64,000 nucleotides of DNA from Haplomitrium mnioides (taxonomy: Eukaryota; Marchantiophyta; Haplomitriopsida; Calobryales). The notes below the pieces were generated by a model. It did no database searches. It was not told where the DNA came from and saw only the letters and a program-made list of their open reading frames with translations. Location: assembly GCA_049999725.1 (NCBI GenBank), contig JBNGIS010018882.1:1-64000 (forward strand), written 5' to 3'. Numbering within the stretch: the first letter of the stretch is position 1; the number at the start of each line of letters is the position of its first letter. Both the position numbers and the translations under genes were made by a program. Of this stretch, positions 11,330 through 23,346 are shown piece after piece.

Positions 11330-12490
11330 ACGTCATGCCTTCACCAGGTATGCTGGTCCCTACAATATTCTCTCTGGTATTTTGCGTAGATGTTTAGTAC
11401 CCCCTCAAACAACACAAGTTTTATAGGGTTGCCACACCTCTAGGTATGGAGGACATTTTGCAAGTAAGGCTATGGCTCAAAAAGTGCTATGTTTAGGCTA
11501 TTGGTGGCCTACCTTGTTTTGTAGATTCCTATTGATTTGCTCGTATCTGTGATGCATACCAGCATACTAGAAAGCCCACACACAATTTGGAGATGCCACT
11601 AGTACCCATCCTTCCCTTGTCTGCATTTGAAAAATGGGGACTGGATTTCATAGTTCCCATTGCCCCACCATCTAGGTCTCATAGAAGCCAATACATACTT
11701 GAAACAATTGATTGTGTCACCAAATAGGTAGAAGCCATAGCACTTCTTGTGGATAATGCCATTTTGGTTGCTTCCTTTTCGTACTCCCATGTGTTGACTA
11801 AATATGGATGTCGTTTAAAAGTTGGTTAGTGGCTCTGGCACCCATTTTTTGAATGAGGTTATTGAAGCCTTTACAACCTTGTACTCCATTCTCCATCACA
11901 CATCTGCCCCGTACCATCCTCAGGCAAATGGTCAGCCTAAGAGCACCAACAAAATCCTCAAAGCTATTTTGACCAAAACTGTCTCTCATCATTGATAGGA
12001 CTAGGTTGAGCATCTACATGCGGCCTTATGGGCATGCCGCTCTATATCCAAGGTTGCCACATGTTTCACATTGTTCCATCTGTTGTACGAGCAAGAGGCC
12101 TTCCTGCCCATTGAGATCCAAGTCCTTTTCTTGCGTGTTGCCATAACCAATCGGCTAGGGCCCTTGAAGTCCCTGAAACACCGTCTTGCAACCTTAGAAA
12201 GTCTGAAAGAAGATTGTATGCAAGCCTCCAACCTGCAATTTACCCACCAGCACCATACCAAACTCATACATGACAAAACAATTAGGTTGAAGACGCTTGA
12301 AGTTAATGATGTGGTTCTTGTTTTTGACATGAGATTCCTGAAGTTTGGTCCAAAGTTTACCTCCCACTGGTTTGGTCTATATAGGGTGATTGATGTCAAT
12401 CCTCATAGCTATCTAAGCCTTTCCACGTTAGATGGTATTGCTTTTGTTGCCCCGATGAATGCTAACCGTGTTAAGTTATATTGTGTGTGA
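11330..12490 (+). pseudogene. int: Gypsy integrase, no chromodomain
   Basis: The DDE integrase is strongly decayed in its first half (11330-11990); the conserved HPQANGQ block is readable at 11915-11935. The C-terminal half is open from 12071 to 12490: LPIEIQ near the start, then VNDVVLVFDMRFLKFGPKF and HWFGLYRVIDVNPHSYLSL, matching the C-terminal DNA-binding part of gypsy integrases. It ends with VKLYCV and a stop, without any chromodomain. Confidence 0.83.
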
Positions 12491-12656
12491 TTCGTCTTGT
12501 TTGGAGGTGTCTGTGCTATGGCTTACTCCTTGTTTTGTCTGTCCCTCTCTCTTGTGTTATGTTTTCTACCGCCAAGCTACTACCATCCTTGGGAGTTCCA
12601 GATTGGGGCCAATCTACATTCTTTGCATGGAACACTCACAATTGAGCGAAAGTATG

Positions 12657-12978
12657 TGCTAAGGTCGAGGATGAGAAGTAAATGGGAGTGTAAGGAGCAT
12701 ACAAAGGAGGAAGGGAAGAGAAAAAAAAAGACATCAACAATATTGAAGGCAACAACGACAAACAGTGGACACCATCCAAACAGATAGGAAAATAAGAGTT
12801 GAGACGTTGAAATTGGAATTAATTGTGATTTCTTTAGAATTTAGAAATTCAATTGTAGAGTTTTTATGATAAACATACATATCGGGTCAACTCCAAGTAG
12901 CAGCAACTCACACAACCAAGTCGGAGAATCGCCAACTTAGAAAATGAAAAGCTTCTCCATGTAAGTCATGTGTGAGTG

Positions 12979-13010
<32 letters not shown>

Positions 13011-16000
13011 TGAGTGAGTTGCATGTAAGTTGATTTTTGAAAATTTATTGGAATTTAGAGAAAACCATCAAATTTAATATTAAATTTTTAAAAAGATATC
13101 TGTCAAGCCTAAGCTACTAACCAAGCAGGGAAAATCAATTTAAATGGATGGCTAAGATGGAGGGATCTACTTGGGAAGGGTCACAATCAAGGGGAAACTT
13201 TTTCCTCTTAGGGCAAAATGAAACAAAAGAGGGAAATCCCTCATTTTCTTTCTCTTGTGCGGCTTAGGCTATGGTGAATCAATTGGTACTTGCTCAAGGG
13301 GACGATGGAGCACCTTGCTGAACAAAAATAGTTCTTGTGCTGAAGAAAATTTGAGGGAGGTGGTCTTTGTTGGGAGTGGCAAAATGGATGAACAGTAGCA
13401 TGCAACGATTGTAGGCAGATAAAGAAAAGCATTTTTCAGCTTAGAGTGTGGAAGACATAGAACCTCGGACTGAAGAAATATCAAGCTGATGAAGCGTCGA
13501 GCTGGAAACAATTGTTGAGCTGCAACATAATCTTCAGCTGCAGAAGGCATTGAGATGGGCTGGACTCATGAGAAAATGTTTTTGACAAAGATGGTGAGTG
13601 TAGAGATGAGATTCAAAGAACATGTCGGGAAGAGTGAATACGGGCATGCATGGGAAGTATTTAGTTTCGAAGAAGTGCGTTGCCACAGGAAGGCTGCTCG
13701 CTGTAGCAGGCAAAACGGAGGAGAGGAGTTTGTAAGAGTCGTATTAGTTCTATTCCATGATTTACATGTAATATGGATGAGGATGATTTCTTCATCCACG
13801 CTGCAGCAACACAAACATGGTCCCCTTTTTCCACAAATCGATTGAAGATCCAGTAGTGCAGCAATCCGGAGAGTAATCCTAGCCGAGGATTAAGTAGATG
13901 GTTGCAGCTGTAAAGTATAATCAAATTCTGTAGAGGATAATTTGTGGTGCATATGATAGTGCTTTGATTCCTTCGTGGTGAACCTGGATTGTCACCGTTT
14001 GTTGTTCTGCGCATGAACGATGAGTGAGTCTAGAGAAAAGAGGCCGCATGAGGAATATGCGTCATCTAGAGGACGAAACTATAGCATCAGACATGCATTC
14101 TTGTGTACCCTGAGATCCGTGTTTTGATTGTTGGAGCCGGGTCCGAAAGTTGCCTTACAAGTCCTTGATTTTCTATGTGTTTGTTCACTTGTGTTGCACG
14201 ATAGCAACACAAGATTGAATGAGAGTGTCGTGAACGAGAGAGAAGAGAGAGCTTGGCACGGAGGTCAAGAGCCATTATATAATTTGATTGGTGAGAATTT
14301 TCTTTCAGAATTTGGTTGTGGAAGTTGCGATGGAGTGTTCTTCCAAAGTTGCGAGATTTGGTTGGGGAGGTTGAGTTGCTGGTAGTGATCACTGAAAATT
14401 GAGTGGGGTCAAAGGGAACAAGATGACAAATGGACATCGAGTGGACGTACCAATAGTCACTCTAGCAAGGCGAGCTCTGTATTCAACTCAACAAGGTCGT
14501 CACGTCGAATTGGTGAAGGAGATAAGCGACAAAACTGAAGTCTATGGAGAAGGGAATGGATGTCTGAAAACCGAACAAGAGTGGAACGAGGGGAATAGGA
14601 AAATTGAGAGCCATAAAGATTGCAACACCAGCGAGAGCAAAGGAGGCATTTGTTGGCGCCAGAACAAGAAAAACCCTCGTGGTGCACCTCTTGGTTGGTT
14701 TTGTTGCTACATCAAGCGTGAGGATTCGGCCCCCCACACCAAGTGGACAGAAGCCCAACCAAGTGACATCGGGGATGTTGTCACGGCCCCTTCGCGCCTC
14801 TGCCTCTTCTCTGTAAAGAAATCGAGGAGACAAATGTTTGGAGGCAAAATATGAGAGATCGTATTCAACTCAATGGATTTACAAAAGTGAAGAGGCTTGC
14901 GGCACGGCGGCGCTCTCTTCGATCTCCCCTTCTTTTCTCTCTTCATACTCTGTATTTATACTTAAAAATTACCCTAAATTAACTTAACAAAACTAACCCT
15001 AAAGAGGGTCCACAAAATAAGACTCTACCCGTCATCCTACGGGTTACGTCATCCTACGGATTATGTACAGAGCTTGGTATTTCAACATTCTCCAACCATT
15101 TGTCTTAATGTACTATGAGGAAAGAGGTTGACCTCTTGGCGAATGGTCGCAGCTCCAAGCCTCAGCTGAAATTACCTCTAGAATGTAGGACTGGAAATAT
15201 CATAGAGAGAACAGAGAGACATGGAATGTTAGCCACGGCGAGGATATTACGGAGGTGGATTGCTGATGTTCTATAGACTGCCATTCTTACAAGCTTATTA
15301 TGGGGGTGGACGTTCATCTTGCAATCAATTCGGTGGAGTGCGAGGATGGCGGCTGCCACTTTCCATGCATAAACTCAATCACATGCAACTCCACTTGCGA
15401 ATAGCAGGAAAAACTCTCTCAAATTGACTAAGGGGTCACTTGGTTGTACTACAATAGCGGGTGACCGTTTGTGGGAGAAAACTGTAAGGAGAATTATAAA
15501 CTTAATGGAAAATGGATGGGAGTGACAAGGTGGTGGACATAAAGGACTATATGCAGCATGGCAAGTATTTATGTTCAGTTTGAAAGAGTCCTACTTTTTG
15601 AATCTGTGAGTAAGTTGTTTGTGATATAGTGATAAGAAGAAGGGAACCTCTTGACATAAGGTTCATCGATGTGGTGAATCTAGGGACTGAAGTTGACTAA
15701 TGAGACAATTAGAGAAGTTTGTGATGGTAGAAGGTATAAGGGAGGGGATAAGTAAGTGGTGCCAAAGATATGGTGGTGGACTAAAAATTTTGGAGATAAA
15801 AATTGAAGGTTGGATAACCCACATTAGAAGGCTCGATCAATGTAAGGAAGATAGATAGTTATTGGTACTAAGGAATCTCCTGATTGATGATAGTAGGTTG
15901 GATTAAGTGAGGAAGATGGGTGAAAGAAGGATGGATAAAGTAGGAAAATGAGATGGGTAGTAGTAGATGAGAAAATTGAGGAGTTGATGATTGAGGATTA

Positions 16001-17138
16001 GAGAATGAAAGTAAAAGGCAAAGATATGTGATGGGTGTGTGATGAATAGGAGAAAGAGAAGCTAGTGTGGAAGGAATCAGAACAGACAAAGTGATCCGTA
16101 ATTGATAGTGGTTGAAGGATTAATTAGAGTATGTTGTAGGAGGAAAATAGGAGGAGAGGAGTGATTCTAGACTTGACAATTGACATTGATCGTTAGGGTA
16201 GAAAACAATTTTGGAGGGAAGAAAGGCACAATTAGCAGCTTCATTCAAAGAGAGATCTCCACGTAGTGCAAGCAAGCTCATAGATACAAAGACTCCCTCC
16301 GAAGACTTGGTACCAATTGGCTGGTGGCAAAGGTACAAGAAAACAAGTGAAATTGTGTTGTTGTTGTTGTTGTGTGTATGCATTGTTTACTTAGGTGTGG
16401 AGGTCGGGTTCCTTTTATATTTGGGTGTTATATGTGAGTGTCTTTCGAGGAGATAGTAGAGGTTGTTTTGTGTTTAGTGGTGTTGTGTGTCAGTGTTCCT
16501 CCTCATTCTAGAAGGGGAAATTCCTATGTCTTTGCATTCTGTCTGTAATCTCGAGAATACAATTAGAAATCCATTGTGGGTAGAAAAGAACACTCTATAT
16601 TGGCCCTAATTTAACTTGTTATTTATTTAATATTTATTATTTTGCAAGTATCTCTATCATTTTGATGTTGCCATTGTGTATGTCTTGAGTATTGTTGCAT
16701 TTTCCCTTTCACAACACAACTAAAATCAAACGCTTTGTGTTTTATTTCTTTTTTGGTTATTGTCATTTCTATCTGAACCTGAACCAGAATTCAGCCCTAT
16801 ACATAAAGCCCATCCCCTATCCAGAAGTTGTTTGCAGGTCCTGCCCAGTCTCGAGGGAAAAGAAAGATCCCCTCACGACCACTCATGTTCCTCGTGGACG
16901 TTACTACCACCACGACCAAGATAACACCCTTAGTTAGCCAGTTCGGTGGGTATCCTTGAAAAATCTGCAGCTTGACTGCACCCTCATGTTTCAATTGTGC
17001 TGAAGCCAAGCAAGTCACTTCTAGACACTTCTTAGGAGTGTTATTAGCATGATACCAGTACCAAGCTAGCAAGTTAAACCTATACTACAACCTTATTGTG
17101 GCAAGGTTCCCCTCTCTATGCCCTACCTAGACCTAGCA
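12657..17138 (+). repeat. 3' LTR of the nested gypsy element (4,482 bp)
   Basis: Collinear with 2837-6705, beginning TGCTAAGGTC and ending CTAGCA. Extra segments compared with the 5' LTR are a 276 bp TG...CA insertion (14812-15087), about 13145-13438, and part of about 15690-15785. A (TATG)n run at about 12979-13010 replaces a shorter GT/GTAT run at about 3150-3170 of the 5' LTR. Clear but incomplete identity between the LTRs indicates an old insertion. Confidence 0.88.
14812..15087 (+). mobile_element. 276 bp solo LTR inside the gypsy 3' LTR
   Basis: The segment starts TGTAAAGAAATC and ends TATTTCAACA (TGT...ACA ends) and is flanked on both sides by TTCTC (14807-14811 and 15088-15092). The 5' LTR of the same gypsy element has the empty site with a single TTCTC at 4690-4694. 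It contains an AT-rich TATA-like stretch (tgtatttatac, about 14951). This is the expected structure of a solo LTR from a small-LTR family; its internal region is absent. Confidence 0.85.
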
Positions 17139-17143
17139 AAGGT
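17139..17143 (+). repeat. Right target-site duplication of the nested gypsy element (AAGGT)
   Basis: Directly follows the CTAGCA end of the 3' LTR. It differs by one base from the left copy GAGGT. The copia-1 integrase frame resumes here as (R)SDGGGEY. Confidence 0.85.
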
Positions 17144-17660
17144 CTGATGGAGGAGGAGAATATTTCTTCATTGATTTTTGCACCTATCTACAGAGAGAAG
17201 GGATCAAAAGACAACAAACTTGCAGATATACACCTCAGCAGAATGGGGTTCATGAAAGGAAGAACCAACACATAGCAGAGGTGGCACAAGCATTAATAAA
17301 TCAGAAGAATGTGTTGCATAACTATTTGGTAGAAGCAATGTCAACTACAGTCTACATTATGAACAAATTTCCTACATCATCAGCTCATAGAATGATGTTA
17401 GAAGAAATATTCACAGAGAGACGGCTAGACATCTCACATCCATAACTGTTTGGCCACATTGCATATGTTCATGTACCAGCTGAGACATGCACAAAATTAG
17501 GCCCAAAAGCTGAGAAGTGTGTATTTATTGAGTACTCAAATGAGCTGAAAGAGTACATGTGTTATTGTCCTACTACACCTATGCTGAGGGTGAGTAGGGA
17601 CATGGTGTTTGATGAACTAAGTACTTGGTATGGTGAGAAAACTATTGATGATACAGTTGA
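17144..17660 (+). pseudogene. int: Copia-1 integrase, C-terminal part
   Basis: This is the continuation of the integrase interrupted at 2836: SDGGGEYFFIDFCTY, then TCRYTPQQNGVHERKNQHI (the copia T-P-Q-Q-N-G-V-x-E-R signature with the third acidic catalytic position), AEVAQAL, and FGHIAYVHVPAETC followed by GPKAEKCVFIEYSNELKEY and VSRDMVFDE. Only a few stops occur (for example near 17443), so this part is well preserved compared with the RT. Confidence 0.88.
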
Positions 17661-18120
17661 TACAAATGGGAAGTAAATTGTGTCAAAACAAAGTCAACAA
17701 ACTCAAGTATTAAATGGTCCACAAGGTGAATGTAGCAGCAACATCATCATCACTAGTACATGGCAAGGAAGGCTATGTAGGAATTTGGAGTAGTATATTC
17801 CAACTAACTTGCAACCTAAAAGCAGTGCAGACATGACAACTGCAATGTCTTTAGGAGAAGGAGGCAATGGGGAACCTAGAAATGTGGATGAAGAGATGAG
17901 TCTACTCTTAGCTTCAACATCAAGTCAGAAACAAGTGGAGCAGTAAGTGCAAAACATACCTTTGCGCAAAAGTGACTGGATAAAGTACTTTGTTGAAAGA
18001 TTGATGCACAATGGAGCGTTTGCATCCCACCATACATATATGGTGCAAGTTATCACAAAGAAAGAGCTTGTCTTATTTGAGGATATTGTAGGCAATTAAA
18101 CATAGGAATTTTCTATGCTA
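17661..18120 (+). other. Integrase-RT linker of copia-1
   Basis: A Ser/Thr/Gln-rich, poorly conserved spacer as expected between integrase and RT of copia elements. It ends with residues like RKSDWIKYFVERL, which precede the RT. Confidence 0.6.
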
Positions 18121-18905
18121 GAAGAGATAGAGGCTTTTCACAAAAATTAGACTTGGAAGCTGGTCACTTTATCTTTACTTTAAGGGAAGAAAGCCATTGA
18201 ATGCAAATGGGTCTACAAATTGAAGAGGAGTGATGATGGAAACATAAATAGGTTCAAGACAAGGTTGGTAGCCAAAGGATATGCTCAAACTCATGGGATA
18301 GACTATGAGGAGGCTTTCAGCCATGTGGCAAAAATGACAACTGCTTGGGTAGTCATTGCATTGATTGCAGCGAAAAAAAAGGACTTTACAACAAATGCAT
18401 GTGAAAAATCCATTTTTGCATGGGGAGCTTGAAGAGGAAATGTACATGGTGTAGCCATCTAGGTCTATTGATTTGGAGCATTCAAATTAGGTATATAAGC
18501 TGAGGAAGGCCATATATGGATTGAAACAAGCATCTCAAACATGACTCAAAGATAGGTGAATATCTTGTTTTGGTGGGCTTCAAATTGTCAGATGCAGATT
18601 ATTCTTGGTATGTAAGGAAAATAGAGAAAGTTATTAAGCTCATTCTCGTTTATGTTTATGATCTTATTATGATAGAAGGGAGTGAGCAAGATATTGCTGA
18701 AGTTAAAAAATTGCTACAACAGAAGTTTGATATGATGGATCTTGGTGAGCTGAGACATTTTCTTGACATTGAGGTGATAAAAATAGAGCAGGGTATATGG
18801 ATGATATAGAGGAAGTATGCTTTGGATATGCTGAACAGATATGGCATGACAGGTTGCAAACCAATTGCAACCCTATTTGGATTAGAATACCAAGTTGATT
18901 AGTCA
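18121..18905 (+). pseudogene. rt: Copia-1 reverse transcriptase
   Basis: Readable blocks in copia order: TWKLV, IECKWVYKLKRSDDGNINRF, ARLVAKGYAQ-like TRLVAKGYAQTHGIDYEEAF (18250-18320), a decayed HGELEEEMYM and YGLKQASQT, then GFKLSDADYSWYVRK, the catalytic region VYVYDLIMIEG (YVYD at 18651-18662 instead of YVDD, so one catalytic Asp is lost), and MMDLGELRHFLDIEV. Frameshifts occur near 18430 and 18560. Confidence 0.88.
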
Positions 18906-18939
18906 TGAAGGGGAGTTGATGGAATATTAAATTGGGTTC

Positions 18940-19613
18940 AGGAAAATGGTAGGCAGCTTGATCTATATCACCATCACCAGGCCAGATATGAGCTATGATA
19001 TAGGTCTAGTAAGTCAGTTTATGCATGTTCCAAGGAAGCTACATTTGGATGCAGTGCATCGAACTCTTTGGTATGTAAAATCTACACCTCAGTATGAGTT
19101 TTTTATTGACAACATCAACGAATTTCAGCTTGTTGGGTTTACATATGTAGATTTTGTAGAAAAAGCAAGTGACCAAAGGTCCACAAGTAGTTTTTTTTTT
19201 TTTTTTTTCATTTTATAGTGTTAAAATAACATGGAGCAGCACGAAGCAACCGAAAATTGCATTATCAAGCATGGAGGCTGAATACAATGGGGCATTCATG
19301 GCCACCTGTGAGGCAATGTGGTTGTTGAAGATTTTGTAGGACCTAGATGCGAGAGTAAAAGAACTAGTGAAGTTCATTGTGACAACATCAGCAATATTCA
19401 GTTGGCTAACAATCCATTGTTTCATGCATGTTCAAAGCACATTGAAGTGCATTACCGTTTTGTGAGAGAGAAAGTGTTTGCCAAATTGATTAACTTGGAA
19501 TATATCAACATTGAGGATCAATTGGCTGATATTTTTGCAAAGGCATTAGGAGCAGAGAAGCTGCAGAAATTCAAGAAGCAACTCGATGTATATGCATTGA
19601 GCTTGAAGGGGAG
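18940..19613 (+). pseudogene. rnh: Copia-1 RNase H and polyprotein end
   Basis: MVGSLIYITITRPDMSYDIG (RT/RNase H connection) is followed by a decayed TYVDFVEKASDQRSTS (GYTDADWAG..DRRSTSG in the family). A run of about twenty T (about 19189-19209) disrupts the next part. Then come LSSMEAEYNGAFMATCEA in one frame and CDNISNIQLANNP, HACSKHIEVHYRFVREKV and EDQLADIFAKALG in another (19318-19650). These are the canonical C-terminal copia motifs. Confidence 0.87.
19605..19613 (+). promoter_or_regulatory. Polypurine tract of copia-1
   Basis: GAAGGGGAG directly precedes the 3' LTR start, the position and composition expected of the plus-strand primer in copia elements. Confidence 0.75.
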
Positions 19614-19800
19614 TATTGAAATAATGGGCTTAGATAGGCTACCAAACTGATCTAGCAGCCCTCCTAGTCTAAGTTAGGGTTAGTTCTTTTCCTGTTGTAG
19701 ACTAGTTTATACGAGGGCTTATCTGGAGATGTGCATAGGTACTCCTCCTTTGTATTATTGAGGCCATGTGTGGCACATGAAATATATAGCATTTTCTCCA
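19614..19800 (+). repeat. 3' LTR of copia-1
   Basis: Starts TATTGAAATAATGGGC just after the polypurine tract (the family start would be TGTTGAA; one base changed). It contains 'ccatgtgtggcacatgaaatatatag', cut here into 'ccatgtgtggcacatg' and 'aaatatatag', typical of short plant copia LTRs, and seems to end near 'attttctcca' at 19800. The right end is approximate because no 5' LTR is available for comparison. Confidence 0.6.
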
Positions 19801-20094
19801 TTCCTTGAAGTATGTTATTTCGTGATTTGTGCGCAGCGTGCTTTGACAAAAAAAGAGCCAACAGTTCCACCAGCTTGGTCTTGCTCTTTAGTTGCCTCTT
19901 TGATGACCCTAGTCTTTTTTCTTCCTTTTGCAATTGTTGTCAGCTTGTTTGCTAGTTGATGTTTAACAATTTTATCACCCATAAAAAACAAAAGTACATT
20001 GGAATAAAAAAAACTCTTAAACATAGAGAAGAGTAAAAAAAACATAAAATTAAAAAAACCCAAACAGTCAAGAACACTCAAAGTTTTTGGTCGA

Positions 20095-20215
20095 TACGAC
20101 TTGAGAGTCCATGCACACTTGGACTCGCAAACTCATGAGCAGAAGAGCTCTTGAGTCTATGCATAAATAGAGTTGCAAGTCCATGTGCTTATGGACTTGC
20201 GAGTTTATGTACTAA
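20095..20215. repeat. Palindromic ~30 bp array, copy A, first block
   Basis: Repeated imperfect palindromes of the type gagtcCATGCRCAYATGgactc, here 'gagagtccatgcacacttgg', 'gagtctatgcataaat', 'gtccatgtgcttatggac'. It sits between two blocks of the minus-strand gene, in the predicted intron, at the same relative place as 32766-32990 in copy B. Confidence 0.75.
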
Positions 20216-21789
20216 CTAGCTATACGCAAATAACAAATAGAAATATATAATCAAGTAAAATCAAATAGTTAAAATGTTTCAAATGAAATAAACAACCTAC
20301 CAAAAGTTTTTTAAGGCTCAAGTAAAAAGAGGACATCTTTGACTCCTTTGTATGCATAGGAAATTCTATCTATGCTTCCTCTTAAGTCTGACAACAAACC
20401 TTTGAACAAAACAACTTAACCATTACCACCAAAAATTTATGTCTCTCTAACCCTCAAGACATTTTGTTGATTGAAAGCTTTCCAACCTCAACCCTCTTCA
20501 AAATTGAAACTTTTGTTTTGTCTAGAAGACTTTGAAGAGATCTCTATGGCATCTACTTTATGGCCTCCATTTGAAAAAAACCATTGACATTTGGCTTTTG
20601 GTCATTCACTTGGTTCTTCCTCTACATTAAAAATATTGCATATTGCAACATCCACAACTCACCACTATAGAAGTCAAACTGAACTATTTGTCTTGAGAAG
20701 TTATGATCTTCTCAAAAGTGGACTTTGGTTTTATCCCCAAAGTCTCCAAAACAAGCTTTGTTTTTAATTTTGGGATGAAATCACATCGCTCTCTACAAAA
20801 TATTAGTGTCAATGTTCGAATTTATGAGTTGAGGTTATCTCCAATTGATACATTTGATTATAATTATTGTTGGTTGCAAAAATATGATCTTCTATTGGTG
20901 TTAGCTTCACATACACATAGCAATTGAAGAGCAAGAACATCATACTCTTTGATCTGTATGTTGTTATCAAGAACTATCTTGAAGTAGCACTATGATTGCC
21001 TACAACAATCTCGTATATATATTTGTCAAGGTTCTTAATATCAAACTGACTTTCCTTGAGACATTATTTTGAGTCGACCTCCACTATAAAAAACAATTTG
21101 CATACTTGTTTGTTGGCATGCAATATGCCAACATATCAACAAAATCTTCATTTAGTCGTTTGATCTAAAAAAAACCCCTAGTTCTCCATCTCGGGTTTTG
21201 GTAGATTGCAATTTTGGAGATGAATTGTTATTATCTCTTCCCACACCCTACACCATTAGATTGGAGCTTCACAAATCTTATTCTTATCTTAATCAGAAAT
21301 AGTCAAAGAATTAGCATGTTGACTCTTCTTAAAGAAGGCAATGGAATCATGTCAGTGTGTATCTTATATCCTCATTCTCTAGTGCCCAGCCCACTTTTTT
21401 CTTGAAGTAGGTGTTTGTGGCTCATGCTCAAGCTCACTACAAATCAACATTACTTGATATGGCTTTTTCTTTAGATGAGTCAGATTTTTTTCTAATGAGC
21501 CTTCTACTAGCTCCAACGCTTTCCATCTTTTGGTTGCTAAAGGTCCACTTATTGTAGCCAAGGTGAAGGTTGTTGCACTTGGGTTCAAACTACATTGCGC
21601 AACAAAGAATCCTGACTTGACCTTCAAAAATTTGAGAGAGAGAGAGAGCGTTAGTTTAAGAAAATATTTCTCAACATTCTTTGCATCTAGGTACCCATGA
21701 TGAAGTCAGCCATATATTTTGCTATCTTGAAAAAAAAGACGTAGTTGTAAGAAATATCAAAGTGGACTACTATATGCAGATGGCAAGAA

Positions 21790-22045
21790 ATCTTGGACAA
21801 TTGAGTCCAAACATGCATGGACTACTTGGTTCATGTGTGCATAGACTTGGGTGTCTATGCACACTTAGACTCCTAAGTTCAGACACATATAGACTCTCTT
21901 GTTGATGCATACATACACTTTAAAGTATAGGCACGCAAGCCCTATAGAGTTTATGCACGCACAAACTCAAGAGTCCAAGTGCACATAGACTCGAAAGTCC
22001 ATGCACTCATGGGCTTGAAAGTCCTTACGTGTATGGACTCACTCA
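21790..22045. repeat. Palindromic ~30 bp array, copy A, second block
   Basis: Six or more degenerate units such as 'gtgtctatgcacacttagac' and 'gtccaagtgcacatagactc'. The block corresponds in position to 34620-34720 of copy B, between the same two coding blocks of the minus-strand gene. Confidence 0.75.
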
Positions 22046-22457
22046 TTGGCTATGTGCTCGAAAAGCCAAAGTAAAAGAAAAATATGCGTACCCCTCCGCT
22101 CTTGTATAGCTTGATCAATTCCTTGTTGAAGTTGTCATTGTCCCTTAATTATTTGATTGCAAATGTATTAGAAGAGGCTTTGTAAAATCCAATGCTTTCC
22201 TTACTAGTTAAGAGAAGCCCAATATGGGCTCTGCTTCTTTTGCATACCATTTTCACTTATGCGAGTCTCTCTATATTGAGTTTCTCATCCTCACCACTAA
22301 AAAAATACAAGTGGTTTTTTAAGTCCTTCATAATTCCACACAAAATAAGCCATTCATAGGCTAATATTGTTAGCTGAAATAACTTTATCATGTTGGCACA
22401 CCAATGTGGTTTAACTTGAGAAGTTTTGGTTATTGGCGCTTGTGTTGCTATATTCAC

Positions 22458-23346
22458 AACTCCTACAAAGTGAAAAGAATGGACAACTACAAAAATATGA
22501 CAAGTTATAATATGAAAATCAGAGGCAAAATATAGCCAAATGAGAAGTAATTCAAAAATATTTCATAAAATAAACAAAAAAAATTGACACATGTGTTTGC
22601 GACAATACAAAAAAACTTTCTATCCAAGTTTATTTTATACCATAAAGTTAAAAAGAAGTTGTCCCACCAAAAAATCATTCATGTAGCTTTTACCACATCA
22701 TTTTTCATTGTTAAAATAAATAGTGCATAAAGCACTGAGGATATATATCTTTCTAGTTTTTGTTCTTTTTCTCTAAGAAATTTTTACTATTTTTGTTGTT
22801 TTGTAGAAATTTTCTAAAAAATAACTTTTTTATACCCATATATAATATATTGATTTGTTCATTTAATTCATCTAATTTTCTATCATGTTTGTATATTTCA
22901 AGTGGTAGGAGCGATAAGAAGCAAAAATTGATTGGAATTTTAAGATTTGTGCTTTTGAAAAAGTTTCACTACTATGACAACAAGGTGATCATCTTTCAAA
23001 TTGTAACGTGGATGATAAAAACATTGGTGAATCAAAAAACATCAAGTGTGATGGCCAATATTTTTGGCAACAATGTGTTGATTGCATAAGAAGAAATGTC
23101 ATTGGATGACGATCATAAGAGTGAACCCCATATGTGCATGGGACCTAACGTACAAGCCAAGCAATAAAATTGTACTCCTTAAAGTAATTTTCAAAACACT
23201 AGACCTTATGTGTGAATGGGCTTTGATACTCCAACCAAACTTCATTACTTCAAAACTAGAGCTCCGCCAATGAAACATAAGCAAAATAGTGGCACCTTGA
23301 AGACTACTCGATGGCATTCAAGTCACCATCTTGAGAAGTTGTTGGC
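22458..23346. other. Divergent intergenic region of copy A
   Basis: AT-rich sequence between the 5' ends of the two divergent genes, presumably holding both promoters. I see no other gene. Confidence 0.5.

Larger units (their letters stand above)
2837..17138 (+). mobile_element. Ty3/gypsy element (Tat-like, no chromodomain) nested in copia-1
   Basis: A complete but decayed LTR retrotransposon of 14,302 bp: 5' LTR 2837-6705, internal region 6706-12656, 3' LTR 12657-17138. The outer ends are inverted (TGCTAG ... CTAGCA) and flanked by a 5 bp duplication. The domain order gag, protease, RT, RNase H, integrase is Ty3/gypsy. The integrase tail has no chromodomain, and the LTRs are about 4 kb, which suggests a non-chromovirus (Tat/Athila side); the exact clade needs a phylogeny. 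I could not find a clear primer site after 6705 or a clear polypurine tract before 12657. All reading frames contain stops. Confidence 0.88.
1196..19800 (+). mobile_element. Copia-1: truncated Ty1/copia element split by a nested gypsy element
   Basis: The domain order gag, protease, integrase, RT, RNase H is that of Ty1/copia. The coding part runs 1202-2836 and resumes at 17144-19613; everything between belongs to an inserted gypsy element. The 3' end has a polypurine tract and a short 3' LTR. No 5' LTR or tRNA-Met-type primer site is visible upstream of gag, so the 5' end is missing. Many stops and frameshifts, plus a changed YVDD motif in RT, show that it is inactive. Confidence 0.85.
19815..22457 (-). 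pseudogene. Minus-strand partner gene of the divergent element, copy A
   Basis: I do not recognise this protein family. The evidence for a gene is conservation with copy B (27832-35122): GDKIVKHQLANKL (19.9 kb) pairs with GDKSFKQQLAQKL of copy B; the block around 20450-20640 (e.g. 'ttgattgaaagctttcca') matches 33235-33420; and EWLILCGIMKDLKNHLYFF (22.3-22.4 kb) pairs with EWLLNCVSIKDIDQQLYLF. A splice donor (GTAGGTT on the minus strand, about 20290-20296) lies where copy B has GTAAGTG. Stops and frameshifts are frequent. The 3' part is missing, truncated at copia-1. Confidence 0.6.

Noticed and set aside
13269-14437. Several open frames of 80-150 codons on both strands inside the gypsy LTRs
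   Set aside because: They overlap each other on both strands, are not conserved as frames between the two LTRs because of indels, and show no domain.
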